Assembly (NCBI GenBank): GCA_002083595.1
Contig: MSXT01000065.1
Coordinates: forward strand, 1-40,739
Source of the DNA: Proteobacteria bacterium ST_bin16
GTDB taxonomy: Bacteria; Pseudomonadota; Gammaproteobacteria; Burkholderiales; Nitrosomonadaceae
Reading direction: 5' to 3'
DNA: 40,739 nt
The notes under the pieces are model-generated. The model made no database searches, was not told the origin of the DNA, and worked only from the letters and a program-made list of their open reading frames with translations. Numbering within the stretch: the stretch's first letter is position 1; the number at the start of each line of letters is the position of its first letter. Positions 1-8,049 of this stretch are shown here, piece after piece. The translations under genes and the position numbers were made by a program.

Positions 1-139
1 CGTTTTCTGAGACGACCCCAAATAGATCCTGATCGTTCCAAGAAGTTAGGCTTTGATCGGGCATTCAAGATTTCAAGTCATTTTATCAACCGGCAATTCA
101 CGATGATTGCCTTTTGTTATCGATTTATCTGGAATTTCA

Positions 140-928
140 TTGTTTAGATTACTAGGTGCTTTAGCGGGTTTTTTCCTTCTCGGTTTTTGGGGTATTTTCC
201 TGGGGTATTTTATCGGGAGCTTTATCGACCGGTTCAGAGCCTTTGGCCCGGGCGGAATGAATCCATTCAATGCCGCGCGGCGTCAATCGGTTTTCCTGGA
301 AACTGTTTTTATTCTGATGGGCAAGCTGGCCAAAGCGGACGGCCGGGTATCCGAAACGGAAATATCGCATGTCGAGCAATTCATGCAAAAACTCCGCATG
401 ACGCGCGATCACCGGTTGAAAGCCATCACGCTGTTCAAGCAAGGCGCTTCATCCGATTACGATATTCAACCGCAACTCGATGAATTCCTTAAAACATGCG
501 GTTATTCTCCCAACCTACGGCAAATGCTGCTGGTTTATCTCATCATCATGGGATTATCCGACGGGCATCTGAATTCCGCCGAAGAAGAACTGTTGCGCGC
601 CATTGCCGGACGTTTGGGTTACCACCAAACCGCTTTCGATCAGTTGCTGGGTATGATCATCAATCAAGCGCACTTTGCCGGAGGGCAAAGTACATCGTCC
701 AATGCGCTGGAAGATGCCTATAAGGCATTGGGTGTCAGCAAAGACAGCACGGATCAGGAAATCAAGCACGCTTACCGCAAATTGATGAGTCAATATCATC
801 CGGATAAATTGATGGGGCAGGGCGTGCCGGAGGAAATGATCGCCGTTGCAACCGAGCAAGCCAAGGAAGTGCAGACGGCCTATGATCTGATCAAAAAGAA
901 CCGGGAACAAAATCGCGCTACCGCTTAA
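140..928 (+). CDS. djlA: DjlA-type membrane-anchored DnaJ co-chaperone
   Basis: Inner-membrane J-domain protein that stimulates DnaK ATPase. The order of parts is that of DjlA: one glycine-rich transmembrane helix at the extreme N-terminus (LLGALAGFFLLGFWGIFLGY), a central TerB-like helical domain with the segment GKLAKADGRVSETEI, then a C-terminal J domain (DAYKALGVSKDSTDQEIKHA) with the DnaK-contacting HPD in YHPDKL. In-frame TTG codons at 107 and 140 are both possible starts, and an in-frame TGA sits at 104-106. I prefer 140 because GGAA at 131-134 lies 5 bases upstream and the protein then begins right before the membrane helix, as in E. coli DjlA. Starting at 107 gives 273 residues. A GST gene follows after 23 bases. 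Confidence 0.9.
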   Translation: MFRLLGALAGFFLLGFWGIFLGYFIGSFIDRFRAFGPGGMNPFNAARRQSVFLETVFILMGKLAKADGRVSETEISHVEQFMQKLRMTRDHRLKAITLFKQGASSDYDIQPQLDEFLKTCGYSPNLRQMLLVYLIIMGLSDGHLNSAEEELLRAIAGRLGYHQTAFDQLLGMIINQAHFAGGQSTSSNALEDAYKALGVSKDSTDQEIKHAYRKLMSQYHPDKLMGQGVPEEMIAVATEQAKEVQTAYDLIKKNREQNRATA

Positions 929-951
929 CTGCGCACGTTATTAAACTCGCC

Positions 952-1560
952 ATGAAACCGCTGCTGTATACATTCCGCCGTTGTCCCTTTGCGATTCGTG
1001 CCAGATTGGCGATCACAGTCAGTGGCGTTGAAGTTGACCAGCAGGAGGTCAGTCTGCGCGCCAAACCCAAAGAAATGCTGGAGTGTTCGCCGAAAGGCAC
1101 CGTGCCGGTTCTAAAATTTGCCGATGGCAGCGTGCTTGAACAAAGTCTGGATATCATGCGATGGGCGCTTTCGATCCATGATCCTGAGCATTGGCTGGAT
1201 GACAATCAGGCAGTTGCGGCTGAAATCGCAGCACTGATCAAGCAAAATGACGAAACGTTTAAACCGGCGCTCGACCTATATAAATACGCCGTGCGCTTTC
1301 CGCAACACTCCGAGGCTTATTACCGGGAACAAGCCGAGCCGTTTCTAGTGGAACTGGACACACGCCTGAGTAAAGATGATTATCTGTTAGGCGGCCGCTA
1401 TACACTGGCCGATATGGCCATCTTTCCTTTCATCCGGCAGTTTTCCAATGTCAATCCGGATTGGTTTTATGCCTCTCGTTATCATCATCTGATTGCGTGG
1501 CTGGACCGGTTGATCGGTTCCGAATTATTTCAAAATGTCATGCAGAAAGAAGCTGAGTAA
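952..1560 (+). CDS. Glutathione S-transferase family protein
   Basis: Cytosolic GST-fold protein of 202 residues. The N-terminal thioredoxin-like domain starts MKPLLYTFRRCPFAIRAR; the CPF motif near Cys11 is the active-site position in omega/beta-like GSTs. KGTVPVL carries the cis-proline used in glutathione binding. The C-terminal half is an all-helical GST_C-like domain (LLGGRYTLADMAIFPFIRQF with the conserved N-capping Asp). It starts 23 bases after djlA on the same strand, so co-transcription is likely. The substrate cannot be inferred from sequence; detoxification or a thiol-disulfide role are family-level guesses. Confidence 0.85.
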   Translation: MKPLLYTFRRCPFAIRARLAITVSGVEVDQQEVSLRAKPKEMLECSPKGTVPVLKFADGSVLEQSLDIMRWALSIHDPEHWLDDNQAVAAEIAALIKQNDETFKPALDLYKYAVRFPQHSEAYYREQAEPFLVELDTRLSKDDYLLGGRYTLADMAIFPFIRQFSNVNPDWFYASRYHHLIAWLDRLIGSELFQNVMQKEAE

Positions 1561-1617
1561 CTCAAAGAAGACGTTCTGGAAAATAAAAGCTAACTTTTAA
1601 ACTTATGAATAAAAAAA

Positions 1618-1644
1618 GACCAATATTAAAAAATAATATTGGTC
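1618..1644 (-). terminator. Intrinsic terminator of the small membrane protein gene
   Basis: A perfect 10-bp stem (GACCAATATT at 1618-1627, AATATTGGTC at 1635-1644) with a 7-base loop. Read on the minus strand it is followed by seven T residues (complement of 1611-1617), the classic Rho-independent layout, and it lies 20 bases past the stop of the minus-strand gene at 1664-1861. On the plus strand no T-run follows, so it should act mainly in the minus direction. Confidence 0.75.
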
Positions 1645-1663
1645 GAATCTTGGTTTATATAAC

Positions 1664-1861
1664 TCAGCCCCAAGCTCTACGCGAATAGTATTTTTTATCT
1701 TTAAAAGCGCTGCTAACCGCAGCTATTACCAGATACCCCGTAAATAACAGTATCCCGGTATTCATCCCTTCAAATACAATCAAACTGACTGAAGCTACAA
1801 CACATATCAAAGCCAAACTTAGGGCAATCGCTGTGTTATGACTGACATCATTCTTACTCAT
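1664..1861 (-). CDS. Small two-helix membrane protein, unknown function
   Basis: 65 residues, not recognised as a named family. A short polar N-terminus is followed by two hydrophobic helices, about residues 11-30 and 34-52, and a basic tail (FKDKKYYSRRAWG). A GGAG Shine-Dalgarno lies about 9 bases before the ATG and a strong intrinsic terminator lies just downstream, which together argue that this short frame is a real, singly transcribed gene. Its upstream region (1930-1969) holds four phased direct repeats resembling a response-regulator site. The gene sits in an AT-rich patch unlike the neighbouring GC-richer genes. A stress-induced small membrane protein would fit, but this is inference only. 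Confidence 0.6.
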   Translation of the reverse strand: MSKNDVSHNTAIALSLALICVVASVSLIVFEGMNTGILLFTGYLVIAAVSSAFKDKKYYSRRAWG

Positions 1862-1929
1862 TTTGAGTACTCCAAAAAAATTAATAATAAAGCTTCTGAA
1901 TTTATTCGGAGTCCAAGTCTAGCTAAAAG

Positions 1930-1969
1930 TTCACAATATATTCACAAATTATTCACATAAAATTTACAA
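1930..1969 (-). promoter_or_regulatory. Four 7-bp direct repeats at 11-bp period (response-regulator-like site)
   Basis: On the minus strand the units are TTGTAAA (1969-1963), ATGTGAA (1958-1952), TTGTGAA (1947-1941) and TTGTGAA (1936-1930), each followed by 4 bases of mostly A/T. The period is exactly 11 bases, the geometry of tandem OmpR/PhoB-family sites. A possible -10 hexamer TAGACT (1921-1916) starts 8 bases after the last unit, leaving about 50 bases of leader before the ATG at 1861. The regulator is unknown. Confidence 0.45.
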
Positions 1970-2090
1970 ATTCTCATCAATTAATTTTATGGATTCTTTT
2001 TTTTAAGAAAAATAGCGTCAAGTGTAGAATCCAGCAAAAGCCAATAAAGATCGAGCATAGCGGGTTACAAAACGAGGTACAGGTAAGGGT

Positions 2091-2894
2091 TTAAACTACG
2101 CCCCTGAGACTAGAACCATCAACCTCAAATTCTTGTAAAAACTGTGTGAGTGCTTCTGCATTGACAACGAAAACAGTGCTTTCTTTTGCACGAGATATTT
2201 CTGAATGACTGCCTATAGCATGATGCCCGGAAACTTTATGATGCGACACTAACTGCTTTCTAAACCGCAAATAGGGAACATCTCTGAAACTAGCATCTTG
2301 AATTTTTCCGTCTGAAATAGATATTCTGGTTGGATCAACTAGGCAAACTTTTAGCTTCGCTGTTGTTACGATTACACCAAAATACATGCGAAGCTGTTCC
2401 CTATCACTTATATGAAGTTCCTTTTCTTCATTTGCAAACCCTTCAACTGAAGAAATAATATCAGCGCAAATCCTTTCTAGCATTGGCTTGCTTTTTGGGT
2501 CCTGACCGTCGACAACGCAATATTGTGATTGAGGCGTTGTTGGTTCTAGAGTAAGTTCTTTAAATCCAAAATACGTGAATCTGCCATTTAAGTAACGTAG
2601 CAGCCAAGACTTTGCATGTCGCCTTTGCAATTGTGTTTGGTCTTCTATCAGGAAAATCCAAGATGTTTCTAAGACTCTTTTTGATTCAACGATTAATACT
2701 GAAGTGTGGTAGTGATTTTCAAGGACTAAATCTATAAACCCAGAGCAACCATCTGAAGAATTTTTCCATGAGTGTTCAGAAAAAATTACTTTCCATCCGT
2801 GTGATCTATGGGTTTCATTAATAAGGTGTTCCAATCCGATTTGTAATGGAAAGCCTGATCTGTTTACGATTTCAGATAGTTTCTCGTCATTCAT
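2091..2894 (-). CDS. Unrecognised protein with possible PD-(D/E)xK nuclease core
   Basis: 267 residues with no family I can name. The N-terminal third shows the spacing of a PD-(D/E)xK fold: Glu22 in a predicted helix, Asp55 in GFIDLVLE, then Glu70-Ser-Lys72 in the hydrophobic strand VLIVESKRV. That is the E...D...ExK pattern of many restriction-like and repair nucleases. The middle has a possible surface helix rich in Gln/Arg (EDQTQLQRRHAKSWLL); the C-terminal half is unfamiliar. The gene lies alone on the minus strand in AT-rich DNA between conserved genes, so recent acquisition is likely. It may be part of a defence or DNA-handling function, but no partner methylase, helicase or toxin is adjacent. 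Start ATG at 2894. Confidence 0.55.
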   Translation of the reverse strand: MNDEKLSEIVNRSGFPLQIGLEHLINETHRSHGWKVIFSEHSWKNSSDGCSGFIDLVLENHYHTSVLIVESKRVLETSWIFLIEDQTQLQRRHAKSWLLRYLNGRFTYFGFKELTLEPTTPQSQYCVVDGQDPKSKPMLERICADIISSVEGFANEEKELHISDREQLRMYFGVIVTTAKLKVCLVDPTRISISDGKIQDASFRDVPYLRFRKQLVSHHKVSGHHAIGSHSEISRAKESTVFVVNAEALTQFLQEFEVDGSSLRGVV

Positions 2895-3056
2895 GGGTTA
2901 TCGCGGCTGAGGTAATATAGGCGGCATTTCATCCAAAGATCTTGTATGTGATGTCATAAAATTAATTACCATCAAAATTAAGAAATTAAAAAAGTAATTT
3001 AATCACAAAATGTGAGTTATTGCTTGAAGCATCTTCTATACTCAATCATCTGATTT

Positions 3057-3074
3057 GCCAGCAAATTCGCTGGC
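3057..3074 (+). promoter_or_regulatory. Hairpin in hrpA leader with nearby -10-like hexamer
   Basis: GCCAGC (3057-3062) and GCTGGC (3069-3074) form a perfect 6-bp stem with a 6-base loop, ending 27 bases before the preferred hrpA ATG. A TATACT hexamer at 3037-3042 could be the -10 element, though I see no good -35. No T-run follows, so it is not a terminator; an RNA-stability or translation role for the leader is possible. Confidence 0.3.
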
Positions 3075-3101
3075 TTGCATTGTCACTCAACTAATATTCC
3101 A

Positions 3102-6100
3102 ATGAAAAAACTCTCCCTTGAAGTCATCGCCAAGCGGCTCGCCCATCTTCCTAATCCAACGTATGCGGAAGACTTGCCGGTTAATCTTCGTCGCGAGGAG
3201 ATCAAGCAGGCTATTGAGAACCATCAAGTCGTGATCATTTGCGGTGAAACCGGGTCGGGTAAAACTACACAAATTCCTAAGATCTGTCTGGAACTCAAGC
3301 GCGGGGTGCATGGCTTGATCGGGCATACGCAGCCGCGGCGGATTGCGGCGCGGACGGTGGCGGCGCGGATTGCGGCGGAGTTGAACAGTCCGCTGGGGCA
3401 GGCGGTCGGTTACAAGGTGCGCTTTTCCGACAAGATCGGCGCGGACAGTTATATCAAGTTGATGACCGACGGTATTCTGCTCGCCGAAACACAGGGCGAT
3501 CCGCTGTTGCAGGCTTACGATACGCTGATCATCGACGAGGCGCACGAGCGCAGTTTGAATATCGATTTTTTGCTCGGCTACCTCAAGCAATTGCTACCCA
3601 AGCGGCCGGATTTAAAAGTGATCGTGACGTCGGCGACCATCGACGCACAGCGCTTTTCCCGCCATTTTAGTGCTGCGCCGGTGATCGAGGTGAGCGGGCG
3701 GTTGTATCCGGTGGAGATCCATTACCGTTCACCGCTGGCCGATGAGGACGACGATAGCGACGGCGATGTGCAGCGAGCCATCATTCATGCCGCCGATGAA
3801 TTGATGGCGCTGGGTTCGGGCGATATTCTGGTGTTTTTGCCGGGTGAGCGCGAGATCCGCGAAACCGCCGAAACCTTGCGCAAGCATTCGTTTCACCGTT
3901 TTCATTCGAGTATCGAAATTTTGCCGCTGTTTGCCCGTTTGTCGGTCGCCGAGCAGGAGCGGGTATTTCAACCGGACGGTGCGCGCCGTATCGTGCTGGC
4001 GACCAACGTGGCGGAAACGTCGTTGACTGTGCCGGGAATTCATTATGTGATCGATACCGGCCTGGCGCGGATCAACCGCTACAGTTACCGCAACAAGGTC
4101 GAGCAATTGCTGGTGGAAAAAATTTCGCGCGCGTCGGCGAATCAGCGGGCGGGGCGTTGCGGACGGGTGGCGGACGGGGTGTGTATCCGTCTCTATTCCG
4201 AGCAGGATTTTCAGGGCAGACCGGAGTTTACCGATCCGGAAATTTTGCGCTCTTCCCTGGCGGCGGTGATTTTGCGCATGAAGTCGCTAAAAATCGGCGA
4301 TGTGGAAGATTTTCCGTTTCTGGAGCCGCCGTCGCCCCGGATGATCGCCGACGGTTATCAGCTATTGGCGGAACTGGGCGCAGTCGACGACAACCGGCAG
4401 TTGACCGAGATCGGCTGGCGGCTGGCGAAATTTCCCATCGATCCGCGCATCGCCCGCATGATTCTGGCGGCGAAACAGGAAAATTGTCTGCACGAAATCC
4501 TGATCATCGCATCGGCATTGAGCGTGCAAGATCCACGCGACCGGCCGTTTGAACACCAGGCCGCTGCCGACCAGGCGCACCGGCGTTTTCAGGATGAACG
4601 CTCGGATTTTTTGATGTATTTAAAGCTGTGGGATTTCTTTGACGATCTGCTGAAGCACAAAAAATCCGATAAGAAACTGATGGCGCAATGCCGTGAGCAT
4701 TTTTTGTCGTACCGGCGGCTGCGCGAATGGCGCGAGATTCACGGGCAATTGCACGTGCTGATGACGGAACTGGGTTTCAAACCGAATGAAATTCCGGCGG
4801 GGTACGACGAGATTCATCGCGCGCTGCTGCCCGGTTTGCTCGGTAACATCGGCTTTAAAGCCGAAAATGAAGGGGAATATCTTGGCGCGCGGGGCATCAA
4901 GTTTGCGATTTTTCCCGGTTCGGTGCTGAAAAAAGGCAAAGCCAAATGGGTGGTGGCGGCGGAATTGGTGGAAACCAGCAAACTCTACGCCCGTTGCGCG
5001 GCCAGAATCGAGCCGCAGTGGCTGGAGCGGATCGCCGGGAATTTATGCAAACGGCATTATTTCGATCCGCATTGGGAAAAGAAGCAGGCGCAGGTGATGG
5101 CTTATGAACGCGTCACGTTGTACGGTTTGATCGTCGTTGCGAAACGGCCGGTTCATTACGGCTCGATCAACCCCAAGGAATCGCGCGAGATTTTCATCCG
5201 CGCAGCGCTGGTGGCAGGGGAGTATGTGACGCAAGCGCCATTCTTTGTTCACAACCAAGCGTTGATTCATGAGATCGAAGAGCTGGAGCATAAAGCGCGG
5301 CGGCAGGATGTATTGGTCGATGAACACGCGATTTTCGCTTTTTACGATGCCATTGTTCCGCAAAACGTCACCAATGGCGCAGGATTTGAGAAGTGGCGTA
5401 AGCTGACTGAACAGCAAGAACCACACTTATTGTATTTGCAGCGTGAATTGTTGATGCGCCATCAAGCCGATCACATCACCGAAGTGCAATTCCCGGAAAC
5501 GATGACGCTGCCAGATGGCAGTATTTTGCCGCTCACTTACCGTTTCGATCCCGGCCATATGCTCGACGGCGTGACCGTTTCCGTGCCGTTGCCGTTGCTG
5601 AATCGCTTGGATGCCAAGCAATTAGATTATCTGGTTCCCGGTCTGATCCGGGAAAAAATCACCTGGTATTTGAAAGCGCTACCGAAGCAGATCCGCCGTA
5701 TTCTGGTGCCACTGCCGGAATCGGTGACCGGATTCCTAGATAGTCAAACCCATGCCTGGCAGCACGTTTCCTTGCAGGAAACATTAGAGAAATTCATTCA
5801 AAAGAAAACCACACTATCGGTTCCGGCAGAAACCTGGCAAGCCCATGAGATACCCGCGCATTTGTTGATGAATATTCGTGTGCTGGATGATGCTGGGCAA
5901 GAGATGGCGATGAGCCGCAATCTCGCCGATCTACAATCGCAGCTGGGTAAAGCCGCACAAATGACTTTTGTGAAGCGCGATGCCGGGAGCGATGCCATCG
6001 GCATCGAACGCGATGCTATCACGCAATGGGATTTCGGCGATTTGCCGGTGGAAGTGCCATTTAAAAGAAATGGGCAATCATTGACCGGTTATCCGGCGTT

Positions 6101-6863
6101 GATCGATCAAACGGAAAGCGCCGCGATCCGGCTATTCGATACGCAACAGGCGGCGGACAGCGCGATGCGCTTGGGTGTCAGACTGCTATTGTGTTTGGCA
6201 CTGAAAGACCAACTCAAGCAGATCGAAAAGAATTTACCGGGATTAAAGCAAGCCAGCGTGCAACTGGTAACCCGGATCAATCCAGGCGATCTAAAGCAGG
6301 ACATGCTCGATGCCATCGTCAATCGCGCGTTGCTGCACGACGATCCGCTGCCGCGCACGGAAGTAGAGTTTACCGCCCAATGTCAACGCGGCAAAAGCCG
6401 CCTGTCGGAAGTTACCGCAGCGCTTACCCGTTTGTTGCAACAAATTGGCGTTGAATATCAGGTCGTGCTCGGACGATTAACATCGGCGCGAAACTCCCGC
6501 GTCAAGTCCGAGTTGGATGAGCAGCTTGAAATGCTGATTTACCCCGGCTTTCTCAGTAAAACTGAGTGGCAGCGCTTGCAGCAATTTCCGCGTTATTTGA
6601 AAGGAATGGCGTTGCGCCTGGAAAAATTACCGGCCAATCCCGAGCGCGATGAGCGCAACAGCGCCGAAATCGCGCCATTCTGGAAGCAATGCTTGCAACA
6701 GCAGGAAAAGCACCGGAAAGCCGGATTGCAGGATCACCGGCTCGATGAATTCCGCTGGCAGATTGAGGAATTACGTATTTCGCTGTTTGCGCAGGAATTG
6801 AAAACGCCGTTTCCGGTGTCCGTTAAACGGTTGCAGAAGTTATGGGAGAGTCTGCAAGCATAA
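3102..6863 (+). CDS. hrpA: ATP-dependent RNA helicase HrpA (DEAH box)
   Basis: Large DEAH-box RNA helicase; in E. coli HrpA works in mRNA processing and in rescuing stalled or collided ribosomes. Visible motifs: Walker A GETGSGKT (about 48-55), TQPRR, DEAH (about 145-148), SAT, then helicase motif VI QRAGRCGR. The winged-helix/ratchet and OB-fold regions follow, and the long HrpA-specific C-terminal domain (DUF3418-type) fills the last ~580 residues. At 1253 residues it is slightly shorter than E. coli HrpA (about 1300), mainly at the N-terminus. The open frame extends to a TTG at 3075, but ATG 3102 (MKKLSLEVIAKRL) is more natural. Codon and GC usage is high compared with the AT-rich island upstream. 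Confidence 0.95.
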   Translation: MKKLSLEVIAKRLAHLPNPTYAEDLPVNLRREEIKQAIENHQVVIICGETGSGKTTQIPKICLELKRGVHGLIGHTQPRRIAARTVAARIAAELNSPLGQAVGYKVRFSDKIGADSYIKLMTDGILLAETQGDPLLQAYDTLIIDEAHERSLNIDFLLGYLKQLLPKRPDLKVIVTSATIDAQRFSRHFSAAPVIEVSGRLYPVEIHYRSPLADEDDDSDGDVQRAIIHAADELMALGSGDILVFLPGEREIRETAETLRKHSFHRFHSSIEILPLFARLSVAEQERVFQPDGARRIVLATNVAETSLTVPGIHYVIDTGLARINRYSYRNKVEQLLVEKISRASANQRAGRCGRVADGVCIRLYSEQDFQGRPEFTDPEILRSSLAAVILRMKSLKIGDVEDFPFLEPPSPRMIADGYQLLAELGAVDDNRQLTEIGWRLAKFPIDPRIARMILAAKQENCLHEILIIASALSVQDPRDRPFEHQAAADQAHRRFQDERSDFLMYLKLWDFFDDLLKHKKSDKKLMAQCREHFLSYRRLREWREIHGQLHVLMTELGFKPNEIPAGYDEIHRALLPGLLGNIGFKAENEGEYLGARGIKFAIFPGSVLKKGKAKWVVAAELVETSKLYARCAARIEPQWLERIAGNLCKRHYFDPHWEKKQAQVMAYERVTLYGLIVVAKRPVHYGSINPKESREIFIRAALVAGEYVTQAPFFVHNQALIHEIEELEHKARRQDVLVDEHAIFAFYDAIVPQNVTNGAGFEKWRKLTEQQEPHLLYLQRELLMRHQADHITEVQFPETMTLPDGSILPLTYRFDPGHMLDGVTVSVPLPLLNRLDAKQLDYLVPGLIREKITWYLKALPKQIRRILVPLPESVTGFLDSQTHAWQHVSLQETLEKFIQKKTTLSVPAETWQAHEIPAHLLMNIRVLDDAGQEMAMSRNLADLQSQLGKAAQMTFVKRDAGSDAIGIERDAITQWDFGDLPVEVPFKRNGQSLTGYPALIDQTESAAIRLFDTQQAADSAMRLGVRLLLCLALKDQLKQIEKNLPGLKQASVQLVTRINPGDLKQDMLDAIVNRALLHDDPLPRTEVEFTAQCQRGKSRLSEVTAALTRLLQQIGVEYQVVLGRLTSARNSRVKSELDEQLEMLIYPGFLSKTEWQRLQQFPRYLKGMALRLEKLPANPERDERNSAEIAPFWKQCLQQQEKHRKAGLQDHRLDEFRWQIEELRISLFAQELKTPFPVSVKRLQKLWESLQA

Positions 6864-7076
6864 TCTGCGAAAAGAGGTGAAGGGCAGCTCCGAAGCTACC
6901 TAAAATTAATTTTCTAAAGAATCGCTGGCCGTTGCCCTGTCGAACAATTGGTAAATAGGGTAGCGCTGCAGGCGTGTTTTAACGTTTTTTGTGTGACAAC
7001 GTCAGAGAAAATAACTTGGAAATTAATTGCTAAGGTTGTTATTGAGAATTTTGAATGTTACGAAAGATGAAATAAA

Positions 7077-7100
7077 AAACGGGAGCCGAGGCTCCCGTTT
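7077..7100 (-). terminator. Intrinsic terminator of the PEP-CTERM gene
   Basis: GGGAGC (7081-7086), tetraloop CGAG and GCTCCC (7091-7096) form a GC-rich stem, extended by flanking bases from about 7077 to 7100. On the minus strand it is followed by a T-rich run (complement of the A-run at 7074-7079) and lies 22 bases beyond the PEP-CTERM stop codon. The plus-strand side has only three T residues, so activity against hrpA read-through would be weaker. Confidence 0.8.
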
Positions 7101-7121
7101 GAACTATTTATTGTGAGTATT

Positions 7122-7730
7122 TTAGTTGAAATCTGAATCATTTTTACGGCGGCGTGCCATAAAACCGATCATACCCAGGCCAGCCAGCAGCATGGCATAG
7201 GTTTCGGGTTCGGGTACGGCTGAAACGCCTTCAACAGTGATATTATTTAATCCCCAGCCTTCATCGCCAAGACCTTGATCTGCACCGGCATAATCGAATG
7301 TCAGCACGTGGTTTCCGGCAGCGAAAGTGACAGGAATGGATACATTCAATAAGCCGCCATTAAAGAAACCAAAATTGACCGCAGAGTAGGTTGCGCCGTT
7401 CGGATTGGCAAATATGATATCCGCGCCACCACCGCCGAGATTAAAAGTGCCTTGAAACAGCAAATCGCTATCGCTATATAAGCTGAACGTATCGGTACAG
7501 CAACTTGAACCATCCAGACTCAAATACCCTTGGATCTCGAAAGAAATATTACCCGCGCCACTGCCCGACGCAAAGCTACGCGTAATACTGCTCGGACTGG
7601 AAAGAATGCCGGTCGGAGTCAGATCTTGATAGAGCACGGATGCTGCATGGGCTGATTGCAGCGGTGCCAATCCGGTCAAAGTGATAGTTGCAATAGCAAT
7701 GAAATGAGCAGGTGAAAGATTTTTTATCAT
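7122..7730 (-). CDS. PEP-CTERM sorting domain protein (secreted)
   Basis: 202-residue exported protein. It has a Sec signal peptide (about residues 1-29, ending LAPLQSAHA), a beta-rich secreted body, and a C-terminal PEP-CTERM tail: VPEPETYAMLLAGLGMIGFM followed by the basic stop ARRRK. Such tails are recognised by the EpsH/XrtA-type exosortase, cut, and the protein is probably released or attached to extracellular polysaccharide. The body carries a CC pair (SSCCTDTF). The open frame extends 36 codons upstream, but ATG 7730 is chosen because GGAG lies 6 bases before it and the signal peptide then begins properly. It is a single gene with its own terminator; the exosortase gene is not in this window. 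Confidence 0.88.
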   Translation of the reverse strand: MIKNLSPAHFIAIATITLTGLAPLQSAHAASVLYQDLTPTGILSSPSSITRSFASGSGAGNISFEIQGYLSLDGSSCCTDTFSLYSDSDLLFQGTFNLGGGGADIIFANPNGATYSAVNFGFFNGGLLNVSIPVTFAAGNHVLTFDYAGADQGLGDEGWGLNNITVEGVSAVPEPETYAMLLAGLGMIGFMARRRKNDSDFN

Positions 7731-8049
7731 AATAGTCTCCATTTTTGTGTGTATAAGCAGCCAAATCTCTTTCCAATCAGTATTAAGCAAACTGGTTTCC
7801 GGATAAGTTTTATTAGAATTGTCGTATAGCATCCGCATTGTCGTTTCTTGCTGTCAGATTGAACTTTGACTATTTAATCGAAATTGCACAGTGAGATTAT
7901 ATAATTCACTGATTTGTCGACTATAGCCTACTGACTGTAATTGATTCCATAGTCCATTGCTCCTGTTTTACTACCAGGTAATTAACGCTTTGTACTAGTG
8001 CAATCGCGCTAATGGCTAAGCGCCTGCTAGCTTTCAGCCGCGTGTGGTT
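7731..8049. other. Intergenic region upstream of the PEP-CTERM gene, with a 22-bp dyad
   Basis: This 319-base stretch holds no convincing gene. It is AT-rich and must include the promoter of the PEP-CTERM gene. The clearest element is a dyad at 7889-7911: CAGTGA and TCACTG flank a self-complementary ATTATATAAT core, with one unpaired G. The core contains TATAAT on both strands, but I could not find a well-spaced -35, so I do not call a promoter. Confidence 0.5.

Noticed and set aside
1991..2032. GGATTCT...AGAATCC inverted repeat with long loop
   Set aside because: Seven-base arms with a 28-base loop in AT-rich DNA are not convincing as a structure or element end.
6880..6910. Possible terminator after hrpA (AGCT-CCGA-AGCT)
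   Set aside because: Only a 4-bp stem and no clean T-run; could easily be chance.
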